A stretch of DNA of 64,000 bases from Rhodopirellula bahusiensis (GCF_002727185.1 NZ_NIZW01000011.1:62001-126000); one strand, 5' to 3'. Counted from the first letter of the stretch, positions 34,836-46,300 are shown. Notes: generated by a model not told the origin, from the sequence alone. Program-made: numbers and translations.

Positions 34836-36269
34836 TCATTCCGGATCCGGGATGAATCTCAGTCTTAGTTTTCGCGTGACCCACATCATTCCCGCCAAAA
34901 CCGGTGGCATGACGATCGCCATCCAAAGCAACACGTCGCCCATCAACAACAGCGTTGTTCGAAAACGAGCGTTGTAGACGTCATCCCAGAACCAAACGAC
35001 CAGCAACGTGCCGACGCACAGGTAAGGTCCATATGGAGTTCGCGGGTCTCGATTGATAACGAAGACCACCATCACAACGAGCAGCCCAGCGATCGGAGAC
35101 AGGAAGAACGCCAGGATGCTGCCGTGCCATCCGATCACGGCGCCGATCATGGCCATCAACGTGACGTCGCCGAACCCCATCGCTTCCATTTGGATCGCCC
35201 AACCACAAACCAATCGCACGACCCAGATGACTCCTCCGCCGACGGCCAAACCCGTGAGCGACGTGATCAGCCCGATCCATCCGATTGGACTGCTCAGGTA
35301 GACGGAGATAATCGCGAGCGAGCCAACCAACCACGTCGCCACCAGAAACTTCGACGATGGGTTTCGGGTCAATCCAAACCAAAAGTATCCCCAGGCCTTG
35401 GACCATCCGCGACGCAGATAGAAACGTCGATCCGCCAAAGCGAAGCACCACACGGCCCAGATCAGCAGCCCAGTGAACAGGCCATTCGGGCTGCTCCAAA
35501 ACGGCGACAGCCCGTACGGGTGATTGGCCAGGACCGGTGCAATTCCCTCGACTGAATTGGCAACCACCAATCCAGGAAGGAACGCGAACGGCGTGATCGT
35601 CCCGACGATGAGTGCGACGATCGTCCCGGGAATGGTCAGCGAGTCAGGGATTGTGCGTTCGTCAAAGTCGATGAAGGTCGCCGCTACCAACCAAATCAGA
35701 AACGCAGCATGAATGAAGAACAGCAACGCCATCCAATCTGTGCACGCGGCAATCGTTGCCGGCATGACTCCCGAGGGCAACAATTGCCCGGCCAAGTAAG
35801 CACGTTGCATGAGCGGCAAAACGATCGCTAGTGACAACTCGATTAGCATCGGCCGGATCCAGAACCAACGACCGAACATTTCGGATTCTCGTCGCAAGCG
35901 AATCCACCCGATCACCGGGATGCGATCCATCCAAGTTCGGGCCGGCAACGCGTCGGAGATCGATTGAAATTTTGGCAGCAGCGGCCAACGCTCTCGATTG
36001 ACCCAGGGCGAGATCGGGCGGGGATACCAACACCACGTCGGGATGATGTGATTGGCCAGTGCACCGCCGACGATACCGAGCAACGCCAAAACCAGCGTTT
36101 GCGCGGAAGGCGAGAACGATAGCCACGCTGCCATCCAACCCGCCAACCAATTGGGCGTGATTTCCCCGAGCAAGCCCAACGACGGCGCATTCTGAAAAAT
36201 GGCCTGCGAGGCATTCAACGTCGCTGCCATCGAATCAACGACAGGTGAGGGAAAGGTCAAATCAATCAT
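34836..36269 (-). CDS. Prepilin peptidase-like membrane protease (A24)
   Basis: This 477-aa protein has about ten hydrophobic segments. The two catalytic aspartates of type IV prepilin peptidases appear in FIDFDERTIPDSLT (about 205) and GFGDVTLMAMIG (about 400). It is longer than PilD (about 290 aa), mainly from extra helices between the two motifs. The Cys-rich methylase domain is not evident. It probably cleaves prepilin-like leader peptides. TadE/TadG genes start 180 bases away on the other strand. The ATG at 36269 is preferred over a GTG at 36302. Confidence 0.87.
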   Translation of the reverse strand: MIDLTFPSPVVDSMAATLNASQAIFQNAPSLGLLGEITPNWLAGWMAAWLSFSPSAQTLVLALLGIVGGALANHIIPTWCWYPRPISPWVNRERWPLLPKFQSISDALPARTWMDRIPVIGWIRLRRESEMFGRWFWIRPMLIELSLAIVLPLMQRAYLAGQLLPSGVMPATIAACTDWMALLFFIHAAFLIWLVAATFIDFDERTIPDSLTIPGTIVALIVGTITPFAFLPGLVVANSVEGIAPVLANHPYGLSPFWSSPNGLFTGLLIWAVWCFALADRRFYLRRGWSKAWGYFWFGLTRNPSSKFLVATWLVGSLAIISVYLSSPIGWIGLITSLTGLAVGGGVIWVVRLVCGWAIQMEAMGFGDVTLMAMIGAVIGWHGSILAFFLSPIAGLLVVMVVFVINRDPRTPYGPYLCVGTLLVVWFWDDVYNARFRTTLLLMGDVLLWMAIVMPPVLAGMMWVTRKLRLRFIPDPE

Positions 36270-36450
36270 GCGGACTTTGCCGTCAGTTGTGGGAAGCAGC
36301 ACACAAAACGTGGACCTGCGCAGAGGTTAGAAGGTTTTGAAAGATTTTTCACGCCCACGTCCATTTTCAAAGCTAGGTTTCCGTTAGAGGTCCTCCTTGA
36401 GAACCGATTTGCAATCATCACTGGCCGTCAACGCCTTGAAGCCCCGCATC

Positions 36451-36936
36451 ATGAATCCTGTCAATCACACCTCCAAAGGAACGCGTCCCGGTTTTCTCAC
36501 AGCCGGCCGGGCGCGTTCCGGAGGTCACCAGAATCAGCCTCGTCGCGGAACCGCGACGGCGGAGATCGCGTTTTGCTTGCCAGTTTTGCTGACATTCACC
36601 TTCGCGACCGTTGATCTTTGCTCGATCTTTTTCTTGAAAGAAACCGTCGCGATCGCGGCCTACGAAGGTGCCCGTCGCGGCATCAATCGAGGCGGAACCG
36701 ACGCTGCCGTGCGAGCTCGTGTGGCGGAGATCTTAGACGAACGCGGTGTTCAGTACGCAGGCGACTCGGTCGCGTTCGAAAACAGCACGTTCAGCAACGC
36801 GGACACCTTGGAACACGTCACGATCGTGGTCACCGTTCCCGCGGCGGGCAACTTGTACGCTCCAGCCGGTTTGTACAACGACCTACAGATATCGCATCGA
36901 ATCACGATGCGTAAAGAATTCAAGAATCAAGAGTAG
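36451..36936 (+). CDS. TadE-like pilus assembly protein
   Basis: This 161-aa protein has a basic N-terminus followed by the TadE motif GTATAEIAFCLPVLLTFTFATVD (one membrane helix, about 33-60) and EGARRGINRGG. TadE-family minor pilins assemble Flp/tight-adherence pili. It lies nine bases before a second TadE-like gene, in an apparent three-gene unit. An ATG at 36397 gives an alternative, longer start. Confidence 0.82.
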   Translation: MNPVNHTSKGTRPGFLTAGRARSGGHQNQPRRGTATAEIAFCLPVLLTFTFATVDLCSIFFLKETVAIAAYEGARRGINRGGTDAAVRARVAEILDERGVQYAGDSVAFENSTFSNADTLEHVTIVVTVPAAGNLYAPAGLYNDLQISHRITMRKEFKNQE

Positions 36937-36945
36937 GCCCACTCC

Positions 36946-37476
36946 ATGATCCAACCAAACGCAGCCACAGTGGCTCGACCGAAACACAAACGAACGTCGC
37001 GGAAATCCCGACGACGCAGCGACGTTTGCGTCTCGCAAGCACCCGCGCGACCTTGTCGCGTTGCATCTCGTCGTGCATCCAATCGTGACGGAGCGACGTT
37101 GGTGGAATTCGCGATGGTTTGCAACGTGTTGTTGCTGACCATTTTTATGTGCATGGAATTGGCTCGCATGAACATGGCCCGCAACTTGGCACAAGACGCC
37201 GCTTACTACGCCGCACGAACCGCGATCGTTCCCGGTGCAACCGCGGAGGAAGCGATCGCAGAAGCTGAAACCATCATGCAGTCGCTATTCAGTAGCGGCT
37301 ACGACGTCGACTGCACACCAATCAATGATGAGACCGAAGAGGTCACTGTCACAGTAAGTTTGAGTCTCGACGATGTCGCCCTGTTTGCACCCATGTTTTT
37401 GGGGAACGTCGAGTTGACTTCCTCGGCCACGATGCAGACTGAACGATACAACGGCTTCTTCCAAGCCAGCAACTGA
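36946..37476 (+). CDS. TadE-like pilus assembly protein, second copy
   Basis: This 176-aa protein has an unusually long basic N-terminal tail (about 1-45), the TadE segment GATLVEFAMVCNVLLLTIFMCMELARM, and AAYYAARTAIVPGAT. It is probably a minor pilin or assembly factor like its upstream neighbour, from which it differs in sequence. No tad secretion ATPase is in the window. Confidence 0.82.
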   Translation: MIQPNAATVARPKHKRTSRKSRRRSDVCVSQAPARPCRVASRRASNRDGATLVEFAMVCNVLLLTIFMCMELARMNMARNLAQDAAYYAARTAIVPGATAEEAIAEAETIMQSLFSSGYDVDCTPINDETEEVTVTVSLSLDDVALFAPMFLGNVELTSSATMQTERYNGFFQASN

Positions 37477-37549
37477 ATCACGTTTTGAATCTGGTCCGGG
37501 GGGACCCTATTCGCTTTCCTTTCCAACGTTTTGTTTTGGAGTTCCAACG

Positions 37550-38854
37550 ATGTTCGTTTCCCCCGCTCCCGTGCGATTTGCATTGACCCAACGCGACGAT
37601 TCTCGTCGTGGCGGTATCACTGTGCTGATGGCATTCGTGTTGCCGATGCTGGCATTGTTGGCCGCGTTCTGCATCAACTTGGCGCAAATGCAATTGGTGA
37701 AAACCGAACTTGCAATCGCCACCGACGCCGCCGCTCGGGCTGGTGGTCGTGCTTTCAGTGAAGAGCAAACGGTCGAAGCCGCGAAAACGGCTGCTCGTTT
37801 GACCGCTGCAATGAACGAAGTCGCGGGCGAACCCTACCAGTTGAACACGGACGACGGCGCAAACGAATTCGAGTTCGGCGTGTCGGCACAAGCGGATGGC
37901 CAAACCGGACGTTTCTACTTCACGAAGGTGCCGACATCAGATGTTGCCGCCAATCTGGTCGCGGTCAGCTCCGTTCGCATCAATGGCAAACGCACTGGTG
38001 ATTCGTTGATGGGACCGGTTCCGTTTATCTTCCCCAACACATTCTCGATCGGCGATTTCAGCCCCGTGGCTTCGGCGACGGCGATGCAGGTTGACCGTGA
38101 CATCAGCTTGGTTCTCGACCGCAGCGGTTCGATGGATTGGAAGACCTACGATTGGCCCAACGATGCGGATCCTTGGGCAGAAGACAGCCTGATCGCAGCG
38201 GAAGACGAAGGCATCGTTGACTTGGAATGGAAGTACAAGAACGGCCGACCTCAATACATTCGTCGAGTTCGCTACAACAACGGTTATGACCAAGACGATT
38301 TGTATGACTACGCTTGGGAAGAGTTCTTTGAACTTGGCCCCGCACCCAACACACCCTGGGAAGACCTGGTGATGGCGGTCGATGCGTTCTTACGTGTTCT
38401 CGACGAAACGCCTCAGAACGAACAGGTCTCGATCGCCAGCTACAACAGCCACGGCACATTGGATTGTTGGTTGCTCGATGACTTTGATTCGGTTCGTGCC
38501 ACCGTTGCATCCCTGGGGCCAAACGGCTCGACCGGTATCGGCAACGGAATGAACTCGGGCAAAACCTCGTTCACTCACCAGAACGCTCGGCCGTACGCTT
38601 CGAAGACTATGGTTGTGATGACCGATGGGATTCATAACTATGGAACGCAGCCGAACACGGTTGCCAGCCAAATGATGGCGTCTTCGAACTTGAACATTCA
38701 AACAGTCACGTTCGGTAGCGGTGCGAACCAGCAAACAATGCAAGAGGTCGCCGTGACGGGGCAAGGCAAGCACTACCACGCCGACTCGGGCGATGAACTG
38801 GTCAGTGCGTTCGAAGAAATTGCGAACAACTTGCCGACGATCCTGACGAACTGA
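37550..38854 (+). CDS. TadG-like protein with von Willebrand A domain
   Basis: This 434-aa protein has the TadE/G-type N-terminal helix (GGITVLMAFVLPMLALLAAFCINLAQMQL), followed by ATDAAARAGGRAF, and a von Willebrand A domain (from about 183) with the metal-binding DRSGSMDWK and VVMTDGIH. TadG proteins link pilus assembly to the envelope, and the A domain suggests binding to a protein partner or surface. It is the third gene of the set. Confidence 0.88.
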   Translation: MFVSPAPVRFALTQRDDSRRGGITVLMAFVLPMLALLAAFCINLAQMQLVKTELAIATDAAARAGGRAFSEEQTVEAAKTAARLTAAMNEVAGEPYQLNTDDGANEFEFGVSAQADGQTGRFYFTKVPTSDVAANLVAVSSVRINGKRTGDSLMGPVPFIFPNTFSIGDFSPVASATAMQVDRDISLVLDRSGSMDWKTYDWPNDADPWAEDSLIAAEDEGIVDLEWKYKNGRPQYIRRVRYNNGYDQDDLYDYAWEEFFELGPAPNTPWEDLVMAVDAFLRVLDETPQNEQVSIASYNSHGTLDCWLLDDFDSVRATVASLGPNGSTGIGNGMNSGKTSFTHQNARPYASKTMVVMTDGIHNYGTQPNTVASQMMASSNLNIQTVTFGSGANQQTMQEVAVTGQGKHYHADSGDELVSAFEEIANNLPTILTN

Positions 38855-38924
38855 GTTTTTCTTTGGGACGAAGGTATCGGGAAAAGAAAGTTTAGTGGTC
38901 ACCAAGCGTGACCTAGAATATGTC

Positions 38925-39467
38925 ATGAACACTCAGTCCCCCGAAAATCGTTTGCTTTCCGAAGGTCTTCTTCCGAAAGAGTCACGTAAACCAGCCAAAC
39001 CGAACTGGATTGGAAGGATGGTGATCTTCGCCGCCCTTTCGATCGGATCGGTCGCGGGTTGCATCGTGTTGCTTCGAAACACCGTTCACTTGGTCAGCGC
39101 TTCGCCGTCGAAGGTGAAACCGGTCGAGGTGACGAAGGCATCGCGTGGCGTTGAGAACGAGAAAGAGTTCCTTGCTCGCAAGCGACGCAATGAAGTCTTT
39201 CTCGCGGAAGCCATGCAGGAAGAGTCCGCGTTCATTCGCGACCGTCAACATCGTGTTTGGGTCGATCAAACACGTCAGGTTCCCGATCACCGCGATGCGT
39301 ACGCCAAATGGAAAACGCAGGTGGAGCGACTGGAGAACAAGATCGCCGAGACTTCCCAACAACGGGGCTTCTTTGACGACGAAGGCAACGTGATCCCACA
39401 AAGCATTCTGTGGCACCAACAACAACGCCTCGAAAAGCTTCGCAACGATTCGCCGGACAGCTACTGA
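38925..39467 (+). CDS. Hypothetical single-pass membrane protein
   Basis: This 180-aa protein has one membrane helix (about 35-55) after a basic Lys/Pro segment. A charged, probably helical C-terminal part contains two coiled-coil-like stretches (about 75-170). The family is not recognised. It follows the TadG-like gene after 70 bases and may belong to the same transcript. Confidence 0.65.
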   Translation: MNTQSPENRLLSEGLLPKESRKPAKPNWIGRMVIFAALSIGSVAGCIVLLRNTVHLVSASPSKVKPVEVTKASRGVENEKEFLARKRRNEVFLAEAMQEESAFIRDRQHRVWVDQTRQVPDHRDAYAKWKTQVERLENKIAETSQQRGFFDDEGNVIPQSILWHQQQRLEKLRNDSPDSY

Positions 39468-39569
39468 GCGATTCGTGCGTCGCTTCGATTCGCTGCTGAT
39501 TTGATCGACGGCCGTCGGGAATCAGCTGATCGAGTCAGTTGCAAAGCTTCAACGTTTAAAAGACATTGT

Positions 39570-40760
39570 TCAGCGTCCGATTGATTCCAGTCGAACGCCC
39601 CAAACCGGATCGGCTTGGATCGCGGTCATCCCGTGCTGACGAGCGTCCATGCCTTGGTGCTTCCAAAACAAGTACTGAACAACGTCGTTGATTCGCGGAA
39701 CCACGATTGAACGTGGCCAATCTGCTTCGCCAACGCCAAAGTGGGCTTGCCCAGGCAGCACGGTGATCACCCGACGATCATTGACGCGTTCGTTCAGTTG
39801 CTCGGTCAATGACGCGTGATTCACTCGGTCCGCGGCCAGCAAAGACAACGCCAGGTCACGAACGTGAACGTTGGGAGTGTTCCAGGTCAGTTCGCAGAGT
39901 TCGCCGACCAGTTCCGGTCGTTGATGTGTGAGAGCGATTTCCAAACGGGATTCGAGCGACCAACCGTAGGGATTTCTTCGGACGGTGGAATCGATGAGTC
40001 GTCCGACAACTCGATCGGCGGAGGTGCTGCCGGCGGACGATCGTGTGCATTTTGCCAGCAGTCGGCTTTGCAGCTTCTTCGCCTCGGGGACATATCGGGT
40101 GCCACACTCGGGAACGCGAATCCCCAGCAGACAGGCCCACTCATCGCTTGCGGACTGATTGGTTGGTTGGTCGTTGACGGATGCGACCCAGCGCCAGTCC
40201 GGACCCGCCGTCAAAGCGACGTACTGGAATTCCCGAATGGAATCACGGTCTGCACCCGCACGCCTCGAAAACTGTTGCCACCATTGGTCCAGTTCGCGAT
40301 CCAAATTGCTAGGCGAATCGCCCCATGGTGAAGGTGTCAGTTCCGCGACGGCACGCTGGTGACGCGTTAGACGAATTCGCTCAATCAACTGATCCGCGAG
40401 TTGGCGAACGTCCAGTGAAAACGAGACCCGAAGGCCACGCAATCGAGAGAGGATTGCGTCGCATGTCTGAGTGTTGCCGTTGGACGCTTGCGAATACAAC
40501 CGGTCGGCGGCGAGTCGGCGAACGACGGGCGAGTCCGATTCAAGCGAGTCGACGCAACGAACGATTGACGCGATTCGCGCTTCAGACAATCGATGGACCG
40601 TCTGGTTACTGTCGACGAATTCCGATTGCACGGCTGTCGAAAAGTCCGCGGGTTGCTCAGCGAAAGAAGTCGCGAATGTCGATGAGAACGTCATGCACGC
40701 CGATGCCGCTATCAAACGTCGCAGTCTGCGTCGTCGAGCGAGCTTTGGCGAACTGGGCAA
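39570..40760 (-). CDS. Exported hypothetical protein
   Basis: This 396-aa protein has a basic N-terminus and hydrophobic segment (LIAASACMTFSSTFATSFA) that looks like a signal peptide, then a helical, Arg/Leu-rich region of repeat-like character (about 55-130). Near the end is VLPGQAHFGVG. No family is recognised. It converges with the preceding gene. The next plus-strand gene starts 190 bases beyond its start. Confidence 0.65.
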   Translation of the reverse strand: MPSSPKLARRRRLRRLIAASACMTFSSTFATSFAEQPADFSTAVQSEFVDSNQTVHRLSEARIASIVRCVDSLESDSPVVRRLAADRLYSQASNGNTQTCDAILSRLRGLRVSFSLDVRQLADQLIERIRLTRHQRAVAELTPSPWGDSPSNLDRELDQWWQQFSRRAGADRDSIREFQYVALTAGPDWRWVASVNDQPTNQSASDEWACLLGIRVPECGTRYVPEAKKLQSRLLAKCTRSSAGSTSADRVVGRLIDSTVRRNPYGWSLESRLEIALTHQRPELVGELCELTWNTPNVHVRDLALSLLAADRVNHASLTEQLNERVNDRRVITVLPGQAHFGVGEADWPRSIVVPRINDVVQYLFWKHQGMDARQHGMTAIQADPVWGVRLESIGR

Positions 40761-40950
40761 ACGTATTTCTCGGCTGGCGAAAGATGCGGAGGTCTCTCGT
40801 CAACTCTAGTTTCGTCCACCACGGCGGACCAATGATTTTGCAACGAGTTGTCCCCGCGACCTCGATCGTGATGCCCGGTAAACTGCCCAATCGTTGCAAC
40901 CGGTCTTTCGTTTGGCTGTGTTCCCGTTCACCCCTCGTCTCGTCCGGCTC

Positions 40951-42282
40951 ATGCAAATTCTCTGCTTCGAAGATTCACGTGTGGAACAGCTCTGCCCGAT
41001 CGTTCACGCTCGCCCTGCGTACGCGATCACCTGCGCCAGTTTTCGATTGCTTGATTGGTTGAAGACACTTGCGAAAGACAGGGCGAGTGATGCGAAGGCG
41101 TGTGAGATTCAAGGATTGATTCGCGAATATCTGCTTCCGATTCAAGAGGCGGATCACGGATTGCTGGCACCCGCCAATGAGTTTCCAAAAGACGAGGATG
41201 TGTTGTTGGTCAACGCTCGGTTGGTGCCGTCGGTGCAAACCTACGAGACGCTGAAACAACTGGTGAAATCCGGCGAGACAGCGACGGTGATCGGCAAGGA
41301 CAACGGAGTCGATGCGGAGCTGTTGGCGGCATTCATCACGGCAGCTGACATCGCGGAAGGGACAACAGAAAGAGCACAAACGACCGAAAACGACAGTGCG
41401 TCAACGGAGTTCAACGGCGCGACGAGTCCGCTTTCGCGGCTTCTGCAACTGGCACGAGAAAAGGTCAGTTCGCGGTTCACGTTGAAGGCGTTCCAGTGGC
41501 CGCATGAAGTCGTGTCGTCTCACATGGATGCGATGAACGACTCGGTCAACTATCGAATCGAACACGGCGACTACACGCAGCGTGAAGACGGCGTCTTCGT
41601 TCGGCCCGGAGTGACGATTGGCGAGTACGGATCAATTCACACCTCGGGTGGAGCGATCGTGTTGGATGAGAACGTTCGGGTTGGCCCGTTCTGTTTCCTG
41701 GAGGGCCCTCTGCATGCGGGGCACAGCACGCGAGTGATTGAACATTCCGCGATCAAGGACGGCGTGTCGCTGGGGCACACGGTCAAAATCGGCGGCGAGG
41801 TCGAAGCGTCGGTGATCGAAGCCTTCACCAACAAGCAGCACCACGGATTCTTGGGGCACAGCTACTTGGGCAGTTGGATCAACCTTGGCGCCGGCACGTG
41901 CAACAGTGACCTCAAAAACACCTACGGTAAAATCAACATTGAATACGGCGATCGCAAGATGGCGACCGGAATGCAGTTCCTCGGTTGTGTGATGGGGGAC
42001 TATTCGAAGTCAGCCATCAACACCGGCATCTTCACCGGGAAAGTGATCGGTGTGTGCAGCATGTTGTACGGGTTCGTTACCAGCAACGTGCCCAGCTATG
42101 TCAACTACGCTCGTTTGTTTGGGCAGACTTCGTTGTTGCCACCCGACGTGATGATCAACACCCAGGCTCGGATGTTCGCACGTCGTAAGGTCGAACAACG
42201 ACAGTGCGACATGGATCTGATTCAAGCCATGTACGACCGAACGGAACCCGAGCGGGAAACGTCGGAACAACTCGGGTTGTAG
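40951..42282 (+). CDS. GlmU-like sugar nucleotidyltransferase-family protein
   Basis: This 443-aa protein ends in a left-handed beta-helix of hexapeptide repeats (about 205-400): GVTIGEYGSI, GHTVKIGGEVEASVI, WINLGAGTCNSDLKN. This matches the acyltransferase half of GlmU-like enzymes. The N-terminal half lacks the usual GxGTR nucleotide-binding signature, so transferase activity there is doubtful. It may be a UDP-sugar acyltransferase or a related enzyme. The ATG at 40951 gives the family-typical MQILCFED start. A longer frame begins at 40894. Confidence 0.78.
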   Translation: MQILCFEDSRVEQLCPIVHARPAYAITCASFRLLDWLKTLAKDRASDAKACEIQGLIREYLLPIQEADHGLLAPANEFPKDEDVLLVNARLVPSVQTYETLKQLVKSGETATVIGKDNGVDAELLAAFITAADIAEGTTERAQTTENDSASTEFNGATSPLSRLLQLAREKVSSRFTLKAFQWPHEVVSSHMDAMNDSVNYRIEHGDYTQREDGVFVRPGVTIGEYGSIHTSGGAIVLDENVRVGPFCFLEGPLHAGHSTRVIEHSAIKDGVSLGHTVKIGGEVEASVIEAFTNKQHHGFLGHSYLGSWINLGAGTCNSDLKNTYGKINIEYGDRKMATGMQFLGCVMGDYSKSAINTGIFTGKVIGVCSMLYGFVTSNVPSYVNYARLFGQTSLLPPDVMINTQARMFARRKVEQRQCDMDLIQAMYDRTEPERETSEQLGL

Positions 42283-42313
42283 GTTCCACGCATCAGATCG
42301 CAAAACAAGCGAT

Positions 42314-43300
42314 CTAAAGGTTGCGCAGGTACTCCAGGCTTTGGTGCAACTCCATCACTGCCGTTTCCGGTCGCATCTCCGGACGACCGACGACGAATGG
42401 CCCACGGTAAGGAATGTCTTCGAGTCGCCCTAGCAGCGAAGGAAAGTCCGCGGTCCCCTCACCGACCGGTACAGAAACACCGCGTCCCGCTGCGAGGTCC
42501 AGGACACCGTCGACCGCGTGGACAATCGAGATGCGAGAAGCGAGTGCGTTGATGGCTTCGTCGACTCGAAAACGGTTGATGATCAATTGGCCGGGATTGA
42601 GCGCGACCGGAACGAACGTGTCTGGGATCGCGTCCAACAACGCGGCCAGATCCTTGCCCGATTCGGTTCCCGTTTCAGCGGCCAGAAAACAGCCGACTTT
42701 GGCGCCATAGCGTCCCAGATCTTCCATCACTTCTCGAAGCGTTGCCCAGCGCGATGCATCGCTGCCCGTGGCACCTTGCCCGGCGACCGCTTTGCCAATG
42801 CGAGAGGACGCGATTGAGTTTGCAAGTTCCGCGGCCAGGTCGGCCGGCAAGTCACTGCTCCAATCGGCATCGTCGCTTTCGCCAGTTGATCCCAGCAGCA
42901 GCGAACTGCCGGCCTTCTTGACGGCTTGATCGATGTTCTGTGGCGGAGGTGGAACCGTTCCGATTTGATTGACGATTAGCGGAGCTCCCAATCGATACGC
43001 CGTCTTCATCGCGCTTTTGGTCGCGTCAACTCGCTCATCCAAATGGTCGGTCACGTCGTACCCAAATCGGGTTTGGAACCGGATGGATGCGATCCGCAAA
43101 TTCAAATCATCCAGGATTTTCCGCAAGGTCCGCACCCCGGTGTCCGACAATTCAGATACGGGAACGTGGGTTCGACCACATAATTCGACACTTCGAACGC
43201 CCATCGACGCTGCGATGGTCAATGATTTACGTAGAGCGGTGGCCGAGGCGCCGGTCCCCGGAATGGCGTCCATGCGGACGGCAAGTTTCAATTCAGCCAA
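42314..43300 (-). CDS. Xylose-isomerase-like TIM barrel protein
   Basis: This 328-aa protein fits the sugar phosphate isomerase/epimerase superfamily: an N-terminal LKLAVRMDAI strand, RFGYDVTDHLD, and a Glu-containing FLAAETGTESG motif, which places a metal-ligand acid in the barrel. The start is a TTG with GGAG six bases upstream, preferred because it preserves the first strand. The first ATG (43273) would cut it. The substrate is unknown. It converges with the GlmU-like gene. Confidence 0.8.
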   Translation of the reverse strand: MAELKLAVRMDAIPGTGASATALRKSLTIAASMGVRSVELCGRTHVPVSELSDTGVRTLRKILDDLNLRIASIRFQTRFGYDVTDHLDERVDATKSAMKTAYRLGAPLIVNQIGTVPPPPQNIDQAVKKAGSSLLLGSTGESDDADWSSDLPADLAAELANSIASSRIGKAVAGQGATGSDASRWATLREVMEDLGRYGAKVGCFLAAETGTESGKDLAALLDAIPDTFVPVALNPGQLIINRFRVDEAINALASRISIVHAVDGVLDLAAGRGVSVPVGEGTADFPSLLGRLEDIPYRGPFVVGRPEMRPETAVMELHQSLEYLRNL

Positions 43301-43332
43301 TCTGTTCGTTCTCCGATGCAGGCAACCAGGTC

Positions 43333-46300
43333 ATGGTGGGACGCTTGATCCAACTCGACCCTTCACGATACGCCTTCCGGTCGCGAACATCGAGCGGGGG
43401 CAATGTGTTTCACACGTCGTCGCGAAAGTGTTCTGGACGTCGCTCGGGTCGTTTGATTTGCAGCGAACAATCTGTACTGGCCAAATTTGCCTCCGCGTCG
43501 CGAGCAATTGCCCCATTTCTGGTAGTTGCTTGGGTGATCTTAGGCGGCTTTGTAGGTTCCGCTGTCGCGCAGGACGCCACTCGATACGAGAAACTGCGTC
43601 GAGAACGAATTCCCCGCGAATTCTTGATCGATCGCAGCAGCGTCGAGTCGACTCGTGGGCCGGCCGGGTTGCGGCGGTTTCGTTGGGATTTCTCCCGAGC
43701 CTCGGACAAGGATTTCGGCGGCTGGCCTGACAATTGGTTGCGGTACGACGGGCCGGGGTATCCAAACTACGTGGGAATCCAGATCCAGGCCCGCGATCCG
43801 GACCTGGAAGAAGTCGTTTTGCCGCTGGACACCGCGGCACTGAAGCCCTGGCGAAAACTTCGACAATTCTATCCGGAGTTGCCACCGTTGCCGCCGTCGC
43901 TGGCTGACATCTTGGTTGATCGATGTCTCAGCGTTCGCCTCGACGGCGGATTGGCCCGCGTCGAGTCACCTTCGCTGCCGGCCAACCCAACGTTTCAATA
44001 TCAATTCAGTGTCGATGTTCGAACCCAAGGTTTGATGCACGATCATGTCTACGCGCAGATCGTGTTTGAAGACGCGGAAGGAAACGAACTGGGCGTCCGA
44101 GAAACCGAACACTTAACAGGCAACAAGGATTGGACGACACTCGTTTTGCAGGATCTGCTTCCGCCTCGCCGTTCCGATCGAATGTACGTGCGGCTGATGG
44201 TTGCGGGCGGCGAAGATGGCTTGGAGGACATCACAGGCAAGGTCGGGTTCGACAATGTGATGTTCCGTCAGTACCCGCAGCTCAAAATCGCGACGGACAA
44301 ACCTCTCGGTGTTTACCTGCCCGATGAAACGGTGGTCGTTCAGAGCGAGATGCTTGGGCTGTCCAACGAGCACACTCGGTTGCGTCTGCGTTTGTATGAC
44401 CACCACAACAAAACGTTGGGCACTTTCACGAGAGCGATTGACCCCGTCGAAGAAGCGGCACGGTTGCTCGCGGAAGAACAGGAGCGGAAAGAGGCCGCGG
44501 GTATTAGCGAACCAGATGATGTCGTGGAGAAGACCTCTTCGCTGAACGTTGTCGGAGTCTCGCCAAGAAAGAAGATCGCAGGGTTGGATGATTCCAGTTC
44601 GTTGCACTATCGATGGGATCTGAACGATTTGCGTCCCGGTTTCTATCGCGTTGCTGCTTCGATGGAGAATGATCGCGGTGCGTCTTTGGCCAACGAGACA
44701 TCGTTCATTGTGCTGGGCAAGATCACCAACGATCCGTCCGAGTTTGGCGATCCGAATGAAACCAAGGAATCGATCTTGGGTCTGCCATCGCTTGCAACGT
44801 TTCAATCCGAATCGGATGTCATTGATCCGACACCCTTTGGTTGGACATTGCCAACGTCCATCATGGAACGTCATCGCAAGGGACGACTCCATGAACGCGA
44901 GCTCGCAAAATGGATGCAGTTGATCGGTATCGGTTGGGCGAAACTGCCGGTGTGGTTCGGACCGGACCAACCCGATCACGCAGACGCTGCCGCTCTGCTT
45001 GGGTTTCGATTGCGTGACCGAGGGATCCAGCCCATTGGTTTGCTGGATCAACCACCGGAAGAGCGTTTCCATGCCTATCAATTGCGTGACAAAGCGGACA
45101 CGCGGGTTGCTAGTTTGCTGCGTGACGAGTCCGCGTGGCGTCCGGAGTTGGAACCGTTGATGAATCGCATGACCATGCGGATTCGTTTGTGGCAATTGGG
45201 AGCGGATGATGATCACAGCTTCATGGGCCAATCGAACATCGAGTCCACACTGGAAGCGATCTCAACCGGGCTGCAAGGATTCGGCCAGCCCATCCAAACG
45301 ATGATCGCTTGGTCTTGGGTCGACACCCCGCCGGCGACCGCGGGCGATAGCTGGCGAGGACTGCATCGGTATTCCAAGTCACCTCTGACGGCAGCGGAAA
45401 TGGACGCGATGCTTGATCGCGAAATCAAGGACCGAGAAGAAGCCGTGTTGGCCGGGCGTCTTGCTGCGGCGCGGCCCCCGGAAACCTGGTTGACGATCAA
45501 TCCTGTTTCGCGAAAAAAGTATGACCAGGATTCACGGATCACGGATTTGATGCTGCGAATGGCCGCCACTCGAGGCCACGATGTTGCGGCGGCGTTCCTG
45601 AGTGATCCCATGAACGAAGAAGCGGCCGTTCTCACCAAGGACGGTCGGCCGGACGAGTTGTTGTTGCCCTTCCGAACCGCCAGCATTCTGCTGGGTCACC
45701 GCACCAACGCCGGTTCGCTGCGGATGCAGAACGGAAGCGACAACATCATTTTTCGTGGCGACAAGGAATCGGTCATCATGGTTTGGGCGAATGCACCCAC
45801 GCTCGAGCACATGTACTTGGGTGAGAACGTTTACGAAGTCGATGTGTGGGGACGTCGCATGCCATTGAAGCTGATCGAGCACGAGGGGCGTCGGGTGCAA
45901 GAAATCGCGGTCGGTCGCGTTCCAAAGTTCTTGGTGGGGATCGACCAATCCCTCGCTGATTTCCGGATGTCAGTTCGGCTGGACCGGACGCGTATCGATG
46001 CTTTGTTGGGACTCCAGCAATCATTGGGCGTCCAGTTTCGCAATCCGATCAACCAATCGCTGACGGGTGAGATGGCGATTGTCCCCCCGGATTCATGGCG
46101 TTTGGACGAAGCCACCAAGCCTTGGAATTTATTGCCCAAGGAGTCTACCGAAGTCGAATTTGGCGTGACACTGGAGAACAATGCGACGATTGGTGCGTAT
46201 CAACTGCCACTGGATTTCCGTTTTGAAACGATGCCACCCACCGTCATTCGAGTCCACCGGACGATCAGTATCGGACCCGAGGGATTCGATATTCGCGTCA

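Noticed and set aside
44113-45231. 372-codon minus-strand frame inside the large exported-protein gene
   Set aside because: It is a shadow of the 1081-aa gene, whose signal peptide, beta-rich domains and length are convincing.
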